A DNA stretch of 64,000 nucleotides from Planctomicrobium piriforme (GCA_945861585.1 CAMAVC010000006.1:1-64000), one strand, 5' to 3'. Positions 47,446-57,344 are shown, counted from the first letter of the stretch. Numbers and translations are program-made. The notes: generated from the sequence alone by a model not told the origin.

Positions 47446-47991
47446 ATGTCCAGGCAGAGTCCCGATCCAGCGCCCGGCCGCCGCAGTTTCCTCACCGAGG
47501 CGCTGGCCATCGCCTGCGGCGGACTCGCGACGCTCACGCCCGTGGCCGCCGGCGTGTGGGCCTTTCTCGATCCGCTGCGGCGCAAGGGCGGGGCAGCCTC
47601 GTTTCTGCCGGTGACGGAACTCGCGGCCGTGCCCGACGACGGGGTGCCGCGGCAGTTCGCGGTGATCGCCGAGCGGGCCGACGCCTGGACGGGCTTCGCG
47701 GCCGAGCCGATCGGCGCCGTCTATCTTCGCCGCGGTAAAGGATCCGACACAGTCGAGGCCCTTTCGGCCACCTGCCCGCACGCGGGATGCTTCGTGGAGA
47801 TGGAGCCGACGGGCCGCTGCTTCCGCTGCCCCTGCCACAACAGCACGTTTACGCTCGAGGGTGGGATCGTCGCCCCGAGCCCGAGCCCCCGACCGATGGA
47901 CGGCCTCGAGTGCCGCGTGGCCAAGAATGGCTCTGTCGAGGTGAAGTGGGAAAGGTTCCGCGCCGGCGTGGCCGAGAAGATCGTCCAGTGA
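47446..47991 (+). CDS. Rieske (2Fe-2S) protein
   Basis: CPHAGC...CPCHNSTF ligands; Tat-like leader RRSFLTEALAIACGG; AGGAGG upstream. Confidence 0.93.
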   Translation: MSRQSPDPAPGRRSFLTEALAIACGGLATLTPVAAGVWAFLDPLRRKGGAASFLPVTELAAVPDDGVPRQFAVIAERADAWTGFAAEPIGAVYLRRGKGSDTVEALSATCPHAGCFVEMEPTGRCFRCPCHNSTFTLEGGIVAPSPSPRPMDGLECRVAKNGSVEVKWERFRAGVAEKIVQ

Positions 47992-48011
47992 GGCATGCCC
48001 CCGAAGAGAAA

Positions 48012-50057
48012 ATGGAGATCATGAAATCCTCTTCTGCGGCCGCTGCCGGTTCCCGCAAGGGCCCGCTTGGCCGCCTCGCCGACTTCCTCGACGATCGCAC
48101 CGGCTACCGGGCGGTCATGCACGAGGCCCTCTACGAGCGGGTGCCGGGCGGCGCCCGCTGGCGCTACGTGTGGGGCAGCACGCTCGTGTTCGCCTTCATG
48201 ACGCAGCTGATCACGGGGCTCTTTCTGTGGGCGAGCTACTCCGCGAGCGCCCAAACGGCCTGGGAGAGCGTCTACTACATCCAGCACGAGATGGCCGGCG
48301 GCTGGCTCCTGCGCGGCATCCACCACTTCATGGCCCAGGCGATGGTGGTGCTGCTCGCGCTGCATCTCTTGCAGGTGGTGATCGATGGCGCCTACCGTGC
48401 GCCGCGCGAGGTCAACTTCTGGCTCGGGCTCGTGCTCATGATGCTCGTGCTCGGCATGGCGCTCACGGGCTATCTGCTGCCCTGGGATCAGAAGGGCTAT
48501 TGGGCCACGATCGTGGCCACGAACCTCGCCGGCATCGTGCCGGTCTTCGGGCCCTCGATCCAGCAGCTCGTGATTGGCGGCACTGAATATGGCCACCACA
48601 CACTGACGCGGTTCTTCGCCTTGCACGCCGGGTTTCTCCCCGGTGCCCTGATCCTGATGCTCGTCGTGCACCTCTCGCTCTTTCGCAAGCACGGCCTGCA
48701 TGCCAAGCAGCCGATCACGAAGCCCGACGCGATGTTCTGGCCCGATCAGGTGCTCAAGGACGCCGTCGCGATGCTCGCCGTGATGGCCGTGGTGCTCGGC
48801 GTGATCCTCGTGCCGGCACTCAAGGCGATGCTCGCAGGGGAGCCCGTCCACGCCGGTCATCTCGGCGCCGAACTCGGCGCGCCCGCCGACCCCTCGCTCC
48901 CCTACGCCGCCGCCCGCCCGGAGTGGTACTTTCTGTTCCTGTTTCAGTTTTTGAAAGTGTTCGAGGGCTGGGGGGCCACTGGTGAATTCCTCGGCGCGAT
49001 CGTGGTGCCGGGGCTGATCATGGGCGTGATGTTCCTGATGCCGATCCTCGGCAACTGGAAGCTGGGCCACCGCTTCAACGTGGCCTTCACGCTCGGCGTC
49101 ATCGCCGGCGCCGGCCTGCTCACGGCGCTCGCGCTCAACGAAGACTACTACGCCCTGTGGGTCGACAAGGCGCCGCTCGCCGAGGCGCAGAAGCTCTACG
49201 ACGAAACCGGCGGCGACGAGGCGAAGCTCACTGCGGCGCTCGGCGGAGACAAGGCGAAGCTCGCCGCCATCGAAAAGCAGTGGGAGACGCTCGAGAAGAT
49301 CCGCCGCTCGCAGGCCTTCCTCGACGCCGCCAAGCAGGCCAAGCTCGACGCCGCCCGGGCGATCGAACTCGCCGGCCGCCCCGAGAAGATTCCGCCGGCC
49401 GGCATGCTCGAACTCGTGCGGGCCGACGCCAAGCTCCAGGGCCCGCGGCTCTTCGCCCAGCACTGTGCGAGCTGCCACGCCCACGTCGACCCGCAAGCGC
49501 CGGCCGCCGCGGCGATCCTCGCCAAGTCGTCGGCCGCCAACCTCTTCGAGTTTGGCAGGGCCTCGTGGATGCGCGGCCTGCTCGATCCCGCGCAGGTGGC
49601 CGGCCCCGCCTACTTCGGCAACACGGCCCACAAGGACGGCGACATGGTGAGCTTCGTGCAGGGCGACCTCGCCGATGCCGACCAGTGGAAGAAGGACGAC
49701 ATCGAGGCCGTGATCGTGGCCATGGCCGGCGAAGCCGGCCTCGCCGCTCCCGGCGTGCAGCCGGCGATGCTCGAGAAGGGCCGGGCGCTCGTCGCCGACG
49801 GCGAACGCTGCGGCGGCTGCCACAAGGTCGGCGACAACGGCACGGCTCTCGGCTCCGCCCCCGACCTCACCGGCTGGGGCTCGCGCGAGTGGCTCGTGGG
49901 GATCATCACTGACCCGACGCACGAGCGGTTTTACGGCGACTCCAACGACCGGATGCCGAGCTTCGGCAAGGCCGCCGAGGGCGCCGCGCCGATGCTCTCG
50001 CCGCAACAGATCGGCCTGCTCGCCGACTGGCTGCGCGGCGAGTGGTATCGGCCGTAA
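48012..50057 (+). CDS. Cytochrome b fused to a C-terminal diheme cytochrome c region
   Basis: Cytochrome b motifs (GGWLLRGIHHFMAQAMV, GYLLPWDQKGYWA, RPEWYFLFLFQFLK), then CASCH and CGGCH in one ORF. Confidence 0.92.
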   Translation: MEIMKSSSAAAAGSRKGPLGRLADFLDDRTGYRAVMHEALYERVPGGARWRYVWGSTLVFAFMTQLITGLFLWASYSASAQTAWESVYYIQHEMAGGWLLRGIHHFMAQAMVVLLALHLLQVVIDGAYRAPREVNFWLGLVLMMLVLGMALTGYLLPWDQKGYWATIVATNLAGIVPVFGPSIQQLVIGGTEYGHHTLTRFFALHAGFLPGALILMLVVHLSLFRKHGLHAKQPITKPDAMFWPDQVLKDAVAMLAVMAVVLGVILVPALKAMLAGEPVHAGHLGAELGAPADPSLPYAAARPEWYFLFLFQFLKVFEGWGATGEFLGAIVVPGLIMGVMFLMPILGNWKLGHRFNVAFTLGVIAGAGLLTALALNEDYYALWVDKAPLAEAQKLYDETGGDEAKLTAALGGDKAKLAAIEKQWETLEKIRRSQAFLDAAKQAKLDAARAIELAGRPEKIPPAGMLELVRADAKLQGPRLFAQHCASCHAHVDPQAPAAAAILAKSSAANLFEFGRASWMRGLLDPAQVAGPAYFGNTAHKDGDMVSFVQGDLADADQWKKDDIEAVIVAMAGEAGLAAPGVQPAMLEKGRALVADGERCGGCHKVGDNGTALGSAPDLTGWGSREWLVGIITDPTHERFYGDSNDRMPSFGKAAEGAAPMLSPQQIGLLADWLRGEWYRP

Positions 50058-50069
50058 CGTTCGGAATCA

Positions 50070-50151
50070 GGAAGCCCGAGGCGTGAGCCGAGAGGATGCC
50101 CCGGTGCCAAAACGCTACGCGTATTCCCTTCGGCTCACGCCTCGGGCTTCC
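50070..50151 (+). repeat. R2 element, 82 bp with perfect 22 bp inverted arms
   Basis: ggaagcccgaggcgtgagccga...tcggctcacgcctcgggcttcc. Confidence 0.9.
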
Positions 50152-50164
50152 AGACAGACAGGGA

Positions 50165-50305
50165 GGCTCGGGGTTACCCCTGCCGTTGAGACGGCGTATG
50201 TGACCAGCGCAGGCAGGAAGCCGGAGCGCAGACACATCCGAGCGAGCGGAGGCCAGGATGGCCGCAGTGAGCGTCCGGCGAGACGGTACGGGGTAACCCC
50301 GAGCC
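50165..50305 (+). repeat. R1 copy E (141 bp, subtype II, perfect 16 bp arms)
   Basis: ggctcggggttacccc ... ggggtaaccccgagcc. Confidence 0.9.
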
Positions 50306-50343
50306 GGTGCAGCTGAGTTGACTGCAGACAGGCGGGACGCCCG

Positions 50344-51579
50344 TCACGCCGTGCCGCCGAGGATCGTGGCGCGGGCGACGCGGCCGACGCCGAGCATGTA
50401 GGCCGCGGTGCGCAGCGGAACCTTGCGCGACGTTGAAAGCTGCCACACCTGCTCGAAGGCCTCGCCGAGGACGCGGTCGAGCTCCTGGTAGACGCGGGCC
50501 ACGCCCCACTGGTAGTGCTGCCGGTTTTGCACCCATTCGAAGTAGCTGGCCGTCACGCCGCCCGCGTTCACGAGGATGTCGGGCGCGACGACGATGCCGC
50601 GCTCGTCGAAGATCGCGTCGGCGTCGGCCTCGATCGGGGCGTTGGCGGCTTCGACGACGATCGGGGCCTTCACGGTGGCGGCGTTGGCCTTCGTGAGCAC
50701 GCCGCCGAGGGCCGCGGGGATGAGCACGTCGCAGTCGATGGCGAGGAGTTCGGCGTTCGTGAGCGCGTCGCCGCCGGTGAAGCCCGCGAGCCGGCCACCG
50801 TGTTCGCGGGCGTGCCGCAGGCAGGCGAGCACGTCGAGGCCCTCTGGGCGCTGGAAGCCGCCGTCGGCGTCGCTCACCGCCACGATCGTGCATTCGGCGT
50901 CGTGGAGAAACTTCGCCGTGTGCGTGCCGACGTTGCCGAAGCCCTGGATCGCCACGCGGGTGCCGGGGATGCGGCGACCGAGACGGCTCAAGAGCTTGAG
51001 CGTGAGCGCGCCCACGCCGCGGCCCGTCGCCTCTTCGCGGCCCGGGATGCCGTGGTAGTCGATCGGCTTGCCCGTGACGCACGCGGGAGAGAAGCCGTGA
51101 TACTTGTCGTATTGGTTCATGATCCAGGCCATCACTTCAGCCGTGGTCCCCATGTCGGGCGCCGGGATGTCGACGTCGGGGCCGAACAGGTCGTGAATCG
51201 CGTCGACGAACCGGCGGGTGACACGCTCGAGTTCGCGGCGCGAGAGCTTCGTGGGGTCGAGGGCGATGCCCCCCTTGGCGCCGCCGTAGGGCAGGTTCAC
51301 GACGGCCGTCTTCCAGGTCATGAGCGCGGCGAGAGCCCGGACCTCGTCGAGATCGACCTGCGGGTGGTAGCGGAGACCGCCTTTCATGGGGCCGCGGGCG
51401 TCGTTGTGCTGCACGCGGTAGCCCACGTAGGTGGCCATCTCACCCGAGTCGAGCTCCACGGGGATTTGCACCTGCACCTCGCGTTTCGCTCCGAGCAGCT
51501 GGCGGCGGATGCCCGCGGAGAGATCGAGGCAGTCGGCGGCGCGGTCGAAGTAGATGCGAGTGGCTTCGCTCGAGCGCAT
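50344..51579 (-). CDS. gdhA: Glutamate dehydrogenase
   Basis: GPMKGGLRYHPQVDLDEVRALAALMTWKTAVVNLPYGGAKGGI, PAPDMGTTAEVMAWIMNQY, AIQGFGNVG, VNAGGVTASYFEWVQN. Confidence 0.95.
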   Translation of the reverse strand: MRSSEATRIYFDRAADCLDLSAGIRRQLLGAKREVQVQIPVELDSGEMATYVGYRVQHNDARGPMKGGLRYHPQVDLDEVRALAALMTWKTAVVNLPYGGAKGGIALDPTKLSRRELERVTRRFVDAIHDLFGPDVDIPAPDMGTTAEVMAWIMNQYDKYHGFSPACVTGKPIDYHGIPGREEATGRGVGALTLKLLSRLGRRIPGTRVAIQGFGNVGTHTAKFLHDAECTIVAVSDADGGFQRPEGLDVLACLRHAREHGGRLAGFTGGDALTNAELLAIDCDVLIPAALGGVLTKANAATVKAPIVVEAANAPIEADADAIFDERGIVVAPDILVNAGGVTASYFEWVQNRQHYQWGVARVYQELDRVLGEAFEQVWQLSTSRKVPLRTAAYMLGVGRVARATILGGTA

Positions 51580-51729
51580 GGTGCGGGCTCCATGAGGCAG
51601 GGTGTGGACGGATCCGGCGATCTTACTCTGAACGCGAAAAAAGCCGTCCAGGGGCGTGTGCCACGTGGCCGGCGGTCGGCCGCAGCGGGTACGATGTGAG
51701 GCCACCGCCTCGCGATCGAGAGTCCGACG

Positions 51730-54699
51730 ATGCCCACCCCCACTCCCCAGCAGTTTTGGACGCTCGTCGCCGAGACGGGGCTCGTCGATCGCGACCGTCT
51801 CGAAGCGCTGCAGGCGGAGTTCGAGATGGAGTCGCTCTCGCCGGCGGCGACCCCCGACGCCCTCACCGAGGCGATCGCCAAGTGGCTCGTGCGCCGCAAG
51901 GTGATCACGGTTTGGCAGGCGCGGCGGCTGGTGCGCGGTGACCGCGGGCCGTTCTTCATCGGTGACTACCGGCTGCTCGAGCGGCTCGAGAAAGACTCGT
52001 ATCAGGGAAGCGGCAAGGGGTATTTGTTTCGGGCCCGGCACGAGCCGTCGGGCCGCTCCGTCCTGCTGATGCTGCTCGATGCCGAACGGTGCCGCGACCT
52101 CGAGGTGTGGACCGCCATCGTGCGCCGCACGACGGCGGCGAACCGGGCGACCGATCCCGTCCTCGCCCGCACCTGGGCGCTCGAGCAGAGCGGCGGCCAG
52201 CGGTTCATCGTGTGCGAAGACGTGGGCGGCACTCCGCTCACGCCGGAGCTGGCGGCCCGCGGCCCACGGCCGATCGCGGAGGTGGGGCCGCTGATGGTCG
52301 CCATCGCGCGCGGCGTCGCCGAACTCCACCGTCTCGGCGTGGTGCATGGCGGCATCTCGCTCGAAGCCCTGCGGCGTCAGGCGCCGGCCGCTGGCGCAGA
52401 GCTGGCAACGGGCCGCATCCGACTGCTGCAGTTTCCCCTCGTCGCCGATCCGCATGTCGCAGCTCCGCGGCCCATGATCGACAGACCGGAGTCGATCGCG
52501 CTGTTGGGAACACGGGCCGCTTTTCTCGCGCCCGAGCTCCTGCTGCCGGGCGCCGCGTGTGATCCCCGGAGCGACGTGTATGCGCTCGGCTGCGTGATGC
52601 AGGCGTTGCTCACCGGCACGTTGCCGTGCTGGCAGGGAAGCCCGGAGCAGACGCTGTCGCAGGCCGCATTCGTCGGGCCCGAGCCGCTCACGCCGCCGCA
52701 GGTGCCGCTCGAGATCGCGACGCTGGTCTCGTATCTCGTCGCACGTGATCCTGCCGCCCGCTATCAATCCGGGGCCGAAGCAGCCGATGCGATCGCGGCG
52801 TGTCTTGGCCTGCCCCCGGTGTCGCCGTCGCTCCCCCCGCAGCAGCCGTTGATCGACCAGGTGGTTGCGGCGGCTCCAGCGCCGCCGGTCGTCGCCCAGG
52901 CAGCAGCCGTCACCGTCTCCGAACGCAGTGAGCGACCGTCGTTCATCACGCCCGTCGATCCACCGCGGGCGGCCGCCCGCCCCACGACCCCGTGGGCGAC
53001 GTATGCGCTGGGGCTCGCGGCCCTGGCGGCAATCAGCGGTGGGGCGGTCGCAGTCTTGACCAGGCCAAGTTCCGAGCGACCGCAGCCTGAAGCGGCGAGT
53101 TCCGAGAAGGTCGCACCAGCGGCCAATGCGGCGGTCGCGACGACGGCGACCGGGCGGCCCGCCCCGGAGGCATCCGAGCCCACGGCTGTTCAGCCGGAGG
53201 CGACCGCGGGAAAGGCCCCGCTTTCCGACCGCGAGACGACGACGCTCGTCGACGCCGCGGACGTGCCGTGGGCGGCCCCCACGGACGGCGCACCCCCGAC
53301 GCTCGCCTACCTGCCGCCCGGATCACAACTCGTGTTGCTCGCCCGGCCCGCCGACCTGCTCGCGGGCGACGAGGGGCGGCTCTTCGTGCGGGCGCTCGGA
53401 AGCCGCGTGGAGCGTGCGCTCGCGATGGTCGCCGCCGCATGCGGCTGCTCCGTCGACGAGGTCGAGTTCGTGCAGGCGGGATGGCAGGCCGATCCGGAGG
53501 CCGGGCCCGACGCCGTGGTGGGGGGCTATGCGGCCTGGGGCCGCGACCCGCTGCCCGTGGCGGCCGACGACGATGCCCGTGAGAAGGCCTGGGGCCGGAC
53601 GACGGCACGCGATATCGACGGAGAGACGGTGCACGCCGGAGCAGGGGTTTCGTATTGGCTGCCTGACGACGGCCGCGTGCTCGTGGCGGCGCCGGAGAAT
53701 CTCCTCACAGAGATGGTGCGATCCCGCAGGGCCGACGGCGATCGGCGAGCCGCACAGGACTGGCGCGAGAGGCTCGAAGCGACGCTCCCACCCGATCTCG
53801 AAGACCTTGTCGGCATGCTCGACGAGACCCGTCATCTCACGCTCTTTGGCTCGCCGACCTACCTCCTCCACGACGGCCGGCCGGTGTTCGCCGGTCCGCT
53901 GGCGAAGCTCATCGAGCCCCTCGGCGCGATCCTGGGGAGTGAAACGGCTGCAGCGGCGCTGTCGCTGCACTGTGCCGACACCTTCTACGCCGAGATCGAC
54001 GCGATCGGAGCGACGGCGCGCTCTGCCAGGAAAGAAGCCGTGGATCTCGGCGAACGGATCGCGGCGCTGGCGGATGCGATCGAGGAATATTGCAACACGC
54101 TCGATCCGCATCCGTATGGCCGGAAGCTGGTGATGCGTCTCCCGCGGATGCTGGGCATTCTCGCCGCCAACCTTCGGACGGGATCCAGTGGCAAGGCGAT
54201 CGTCGTCAATTGCCATCTTCCCCGGCATGCAGGCCACAATCTCGCGCTCGCCGCCGAGCTCGCGATCGAGCAGACGCCGGGCGCGGGGGCCACCATCGCC
54301 GCCGTGGCGACGCCGGCGGCCGGCCAGTCGGCGGCCGACCGGCTGGCGAAGCGAATCTCGCTGACGTTCGCCCGCGACACGCTCGAAAAGTCAATCCAGA
54401 TGCTCGCCGAGGAGGTCGGCGTGCCGATCGAGATTCTGGGCAAGGATCTCGAGCTCGAGGGCATCACGAAGAACCAGTCGTTCGGGCTCGACGAGAGCGA
54501 CCAGCCCGCCGAGGCGATCCTCCGTACGATCCTTGCCAAGAGCAATCCGGACGGCAAACTGGTTTACGTATTCCGCAAGAATGACGCCGGCGAGTCGATC
54601 GACGTCACCACGCGGGCGGCCGCCACGAAGCGGGGCGACGAGGTGCCGGCGGTGTTTGCCGACCGGGCAGTGAAGCAAGAGGAATCAAAGTCACCATGA
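51730..54699 (+). CDS. Protein-kinase-fold (probable pseudokinase) membrane protein with a large C-terminal region ending in an STN-like segment
   Basis: Kinase C-lobe landmarks ([39 protein letters not shown]), [25 protein letters not shown]-terminal [37 protein letters not shown]. Confidence 0.75.
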   Translation: MPTPTPQQFWTLVAETGLVDRDRLEALQAEFEMESLSPAATPDALTEAIAKWLVRRKVITVWQARRLVRGDRGPFFIGDYRLLERLEKDSYQGSGKGYLFRARHEPSGRSVLLMLLDAERCRDLEVWTAIVRRTTAANRATDPVLARTWALEQSGGQRFIVCEDVGGTPLTPELAARGPRPIAEVGPLMVAIARGVAELHRLGVVHGGISLEALRRQAPAAGAELATGRIRLLQFPLVADPHVAAPRPMIDRPESIALLGTRAAFLAPELLLPGAACDPRSDVYALGCVMQALLTGTLPCWQGSPEQTLSQAAFVGPEPLTPPQVPLEIATLVSYLVARDPAARYQSGAEAADAIAACLGLPPVSPSLPPQQPLIDQVVAAAPAPPVVAQAAAVTVSERSERPSFITPVDPPRAAARPTTPWATYALGLAALAAISGGAVAVLTRPSSERPQPEAASSEKVAPAANAAVATTATGRPAPEASEPTAVQPEATAGKAPLSDRETTTLVDAADVPWAAPTDGAPPTLAYLPPGSQLVLLARPADLLAGDEGRLFVRALGSRVERALAMVAAACGCSVDEVEFVQAGWQADPEAGPDAVVGGYAAWGRDPLPVAADDDAREKAWGRTTARDIDGETVHAGAGVSYWLPDDGRVLVAAPENLLTEMVRSRRADGDRRAAQDWRERLEATLPPDLEDLVGMLDETRHLTLFGSPTYLLHDGRPVFAGPLAKLIEPLGAILGSETAAAALSLHCADTFYAEIDAIGATARSARKEAVDLGERIAALADAIEEYCNTLDPHPYGRKLVMRLPRMLGILAANLRTGSSGKAIVVNCHLPRHAGHNLALAAELAIEQTPGAGATIAAVATPAAGQSAADRLAKRISLTFARDTLEKSIQMLAEEVGVPIEILGKDLELEGITKNQSFGLDESDQPAEAILRTILAKSNPDGKLVYVFRKNDAGESIDVTTRAAATKRGDEVPAVFADRAVKQEESKSP

Positions 54700-55712
54700 T
54701 CATCGTCATGCACGCCGGTGCGGTCGCCGGGGATCTCGATCGAGTCGTGAGCCGGGTCGAGGCGCTGAAACTTCGGCCGCACGTGATCGTGGGCACGGAG
54801 CGGACGGTGGTCGCCGTCGTCGGTGACGAGCGCGACGCCACGGGCGCCGGCTTCGAGACGCTGCCCGGCGTGGCCTCGGTGCTGCCGATTCTCGCGCCCT
54901 ACAAGGTGGCCAGCCGCGAAGTGCAGGCGGAGACCACGCTCGTGAAGGCCGGCCCGCTCGAAGTGGGCGGGAGCCGGATCGGCGTGATCGCCGGGCCCTG
55001 CTCAGTGGAGAGCGTCGAGCAGATCGTGGGCACGGCCCGGGCCGTGAAGGCCGCGGGCGCCACGGGCTTGCGTGGCGGGGCGTTCAAGCCGCGGACGAGC
55101 CCCTACAGTTTCCAGGGAATGAAGGAGAAGGGGCTCGAACTGCTCGCCGAGGCCCGGCAGGCGACGGGCCTCGCGGTGGTGACGGAAGTGGTCGCCCCCG
55201 AAGACGTGCCGCTCGTCGCCCGCTATGCCGACGTGCTCCAGATCGGGGCCCGCAACATGCAGAACTACCGGCTGCTCGAGGCGGTTGGCCGCACGCAGAC
55301 GCCCGTGCTGCTCAAGCGGGGGCCGGCGGCGACCGTCGAGGAACTGCTCTTGGCCGCCGAATACATTCTCGATGCCGGCAATTTGCAGGTGATGCTCTGC
55401 GAGCGCGGGATCCGCACGTTCGAGACGCACACCCGCTTCACGCTGCCGCTGGCGACGGTGCCCTGGCTCCATGCCCGCACGCACCTGCCCGTGGTCGTCG
55501 ATCCGAGCCATGGCACGGGCCATGCGAACCTCGTCGAAAGCATGGCCGCCGCGAGCGTCGCTGCGGGCGCCGACGGCCTGATCATCGAAGTGCACCCCGA
55601 TCCCAAGTGCGCGTCGAGTGACGGCGCCCAGACGCTCGACTTCGCCGCCTTCGGCCGGATGATGGACGTCTGCCGCCGCGTGGCCGTGGCGGTCGGCCGT
55701 TCACTCGGCTGA
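54696..55712 (+). CDS. aroF: 3-deoxy-7-phosphoheptulonate synthase
   Basis: [63 protein letters not shown]; starts in an ATGA overlap. Confidence 0.93.
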   Translation: MIIVMHAGAVAGDLDRVVSRVEALKLRPHVIVGTERTVVAVVGDERDATGAGFETLPGVASVLPILAPYKVASREVQAETTLVKAGPLEVGGSRIGVIAGPCSVESVEQIVGTARAVKAAGATGLRGGAFKPRTSPYSFQGMKEKGLELLAEARQATGLAVVTEVVAPEDVPLVARYADVLQIGARNMQNYRLLEAVGRTQTPVLLKRGPAATVEELLLAAEYILDAGNLQVMLCERGIRTFETHTRFTLPLATVPWLHARTHLPVVVDPSHGTGHANLVESMAAASVAAGADGLIIEVHPDPKCASSDGAQTLDFAAFGRMMDVCRRVAVAVGRSLG

Positions 55713-55734
55713 GCCCTCAGTGCGGAAGCATCGC

Positions 55735-56883
55735 ATGGCCTTCTCCGCGCTGCCGCTGGCGTATTGCACGAACGTGCATCCGTGCCGTGTCGTCACCGAC
55801 GTGCCCGCGGTGCTCGATCGCTACGCAGCCCCGGTGAGGGCGATTTCGGGCTTCGAGATCTCCGTGGGGCTCTGGCTCCCCGAGGCTGCCGTCGACGAGG
55901 CAGGTGCCGCCGACGTCGTGGGCCACGCGCTCGCGAGCCACGGGCTTTCCTGCCACACGCTCAACGCGTTTCCCTTCGGCGAGTTTCACGGCGCCCGCGT
56001 GAAGGAGCAGGTGTATCTGCCCGACTGGGCTGATCGCCGCCGGCTCGATTACACGCTCTCCTGTGCCCGCCTGCTCGCCGCGATCGTGCCGCCGGGCGGC
56101 GAAGGCAGCATCTCGACGCTGCCGCTGGGGTTCAAAGGCTTCGACCACAGGCCCGAGTTCATGGCGGCGTGTGCCGATCACCTGCTCACGTGCGCTCGCG
56201 AGTTCGCCGCACTCGAAGCCGCCACTGGCCGCACGATCCGGCTGGCCCTCGAGCCCGAGCCCTGCTGCATTCTGGAGACGACGGCCGAGACGGTCGCCTT
56301 CTTCACCGCGCTCTTCGAGCGGGCGGCCCGTGCCGGCATCGAACAGGAAGCCCGTCGCCACCTCGGCGTGTGCTACGACGTGTGCCATCAGGCGGTGGAA
56401 TTCGAGGACGCAGCGACGGCCGTCGCCGCGCTCACGGCAGCCGGCGTCCGGATCAACAAGGTGCAGATCAGCTGCGCGATCGAGGCGACCGACCCGACCG
56501 ACACGGCTCAGCGCGATGCGCTGCTCGCCTACGTCGAGCCCCGCTACCTGCACCAGACGTTCGCCCGCGGCGCGGATGGCACGCTGCACCACGCCGTCGA
56601 CCTCACCGCCGACCTGATCGCCGATCCCGCGTGGCACGCCCGCGGCCCGTGGCGGATCCACTACCACGTGCCGGTCGACGCCGAGCGGATCGGGCCCCTG
56701 CGCACGACGCGTAGCGAACTCGTGCGCGCCCTCGCCGCGATCAAAACCCTCGACTACGCTCCACACCTCGAAGTCGAAACGTACACCTGGCCCGTGCTCC
56801 CGGGCGCCGATCCGGTCGATCTCGCCGCCGGCATCGCCCGCGAACTGATCGCGACCCGCGTGCTGATCGGAAACACCGCCTAA
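55735..56883 (+). CDS. EboE-like metabolite traffic protein / sugar phosphate isomerase-epimerase (TIM barrel)
   Basis: LAYCTNVHPCRV N-terminus; LALEPEPCCILET; GVCYDVCHQAVEFED. Confidence 0.6.
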   Translation: MAFSALPLAYCTNVHPCRVVTDVPAVLDRYAAPVRAISGFEISVGLWLPEAAVDEAGAADVVGHALASHGLSCHTLNAFPFGEFHGARVKEQVYLPDWADRRRLDYTLSCARLLAAIVPPGGEGSISTLPLGFKGFDHRPEFMAACADHLLTCAREFAALEAATGRTIRLALEPEPCCILETTAETVAFFTALFERAARAGIEQEARRHLGVCYDVCHQAVEFEDAATAVAALTAAGVRINKVQISCAIEATDPTDTAQRDALLAYVEPRYLHQTFARGADGTLHHAVDLTADLIADPAWHARGPWRIHYHVPVDAERIGPLRTTRSELVRALAAIKTLDYAPHLEVETYTWPVLPGADPVDLAAGIARELIATRVLIGNTA

Positions 56884-57046
56884 CCGATCGCCGGTCGAAC
56901 TCGCCCAATCCGGCTCGGGCTTACCCCGTACCGTCTCGCCGGACGCTTACCGCGGCCATCCCCATCTCGCCTCTCCGTCTGGGAGAGGCCGGCCGCAGGC
57001 CGGGTGAAGGTGCTTGGAAGCAGCATTGGGAGCAGCCTCAGGGCAT

Positions 57047-57087
57047 CCTCACCCCGGCCCTCTCCCCGAGGGAGAGGGAGAGAGGGC
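57047..57087. repeat. REP-like hairpin ctcaccccggccctctccccgagggagaggg
   Basis: CCCTCTCCCC/GAGGGAGAGGG stem; resembles a REP-type sequence seen in many unrelated bacteria (hypothetical translation PHPGPLPEGEG). Confidence 0.7.
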
Positions 57088-57111
57088 AACCCCTCGCCTC
57101 CCTGTCTGTCT

Positions 57112-57193
57112 GGAAGCCCGAGGCGTGAGCCGAAGGGAATACGCGTCGTGTTTCGCCACCGGGGCATCCTCTCGGCTTACGCCTCGGGCTTCC
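57112..57193 (-). repeat. R2 element, 82 bp, core inverted relative to the other R2-R1 composites
   Basis: ggaagcccgaggcgtgagccgaagggaatacgcg...ccggggcatcctctcggcttacgcctcgggcttcc. Confidence 0.88.
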
Positions 57194-57202
57194 GCTTGAG
57201 GA

Positions 57203-57344
57203 GGCTTCGGGCTCCCCGGGTCCCGCTCGCCGGCGTATTTGACCAGCGGAGCCATGGATGGCGCAGCGCAGGCAAATCCGAGTGAGCCGGAGCCTGGAGG
57301 GCGGAGGCGAACGTCCGGCGACGGGATATGGGGAGCCCGAAGCC
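57203..57344 (+). repeat. R1 copy B (142 bp, subtype I)
   Basis: 140/142 identical to copy A by direct reading. Confidence 0.92.

Noticed and set aside
47721-50006. 761 aa minus-strand ORF opposite cytochrome b-c
   Set aside because: Antisense shadow of a clear cytochrome gene.
50344-52767. 807 aa form of GdhA
   Set aside because: The upstream half is antisense to the pseudokinase gene; the real start is at 51579 (MRSSEATRIYFDRAADCL).
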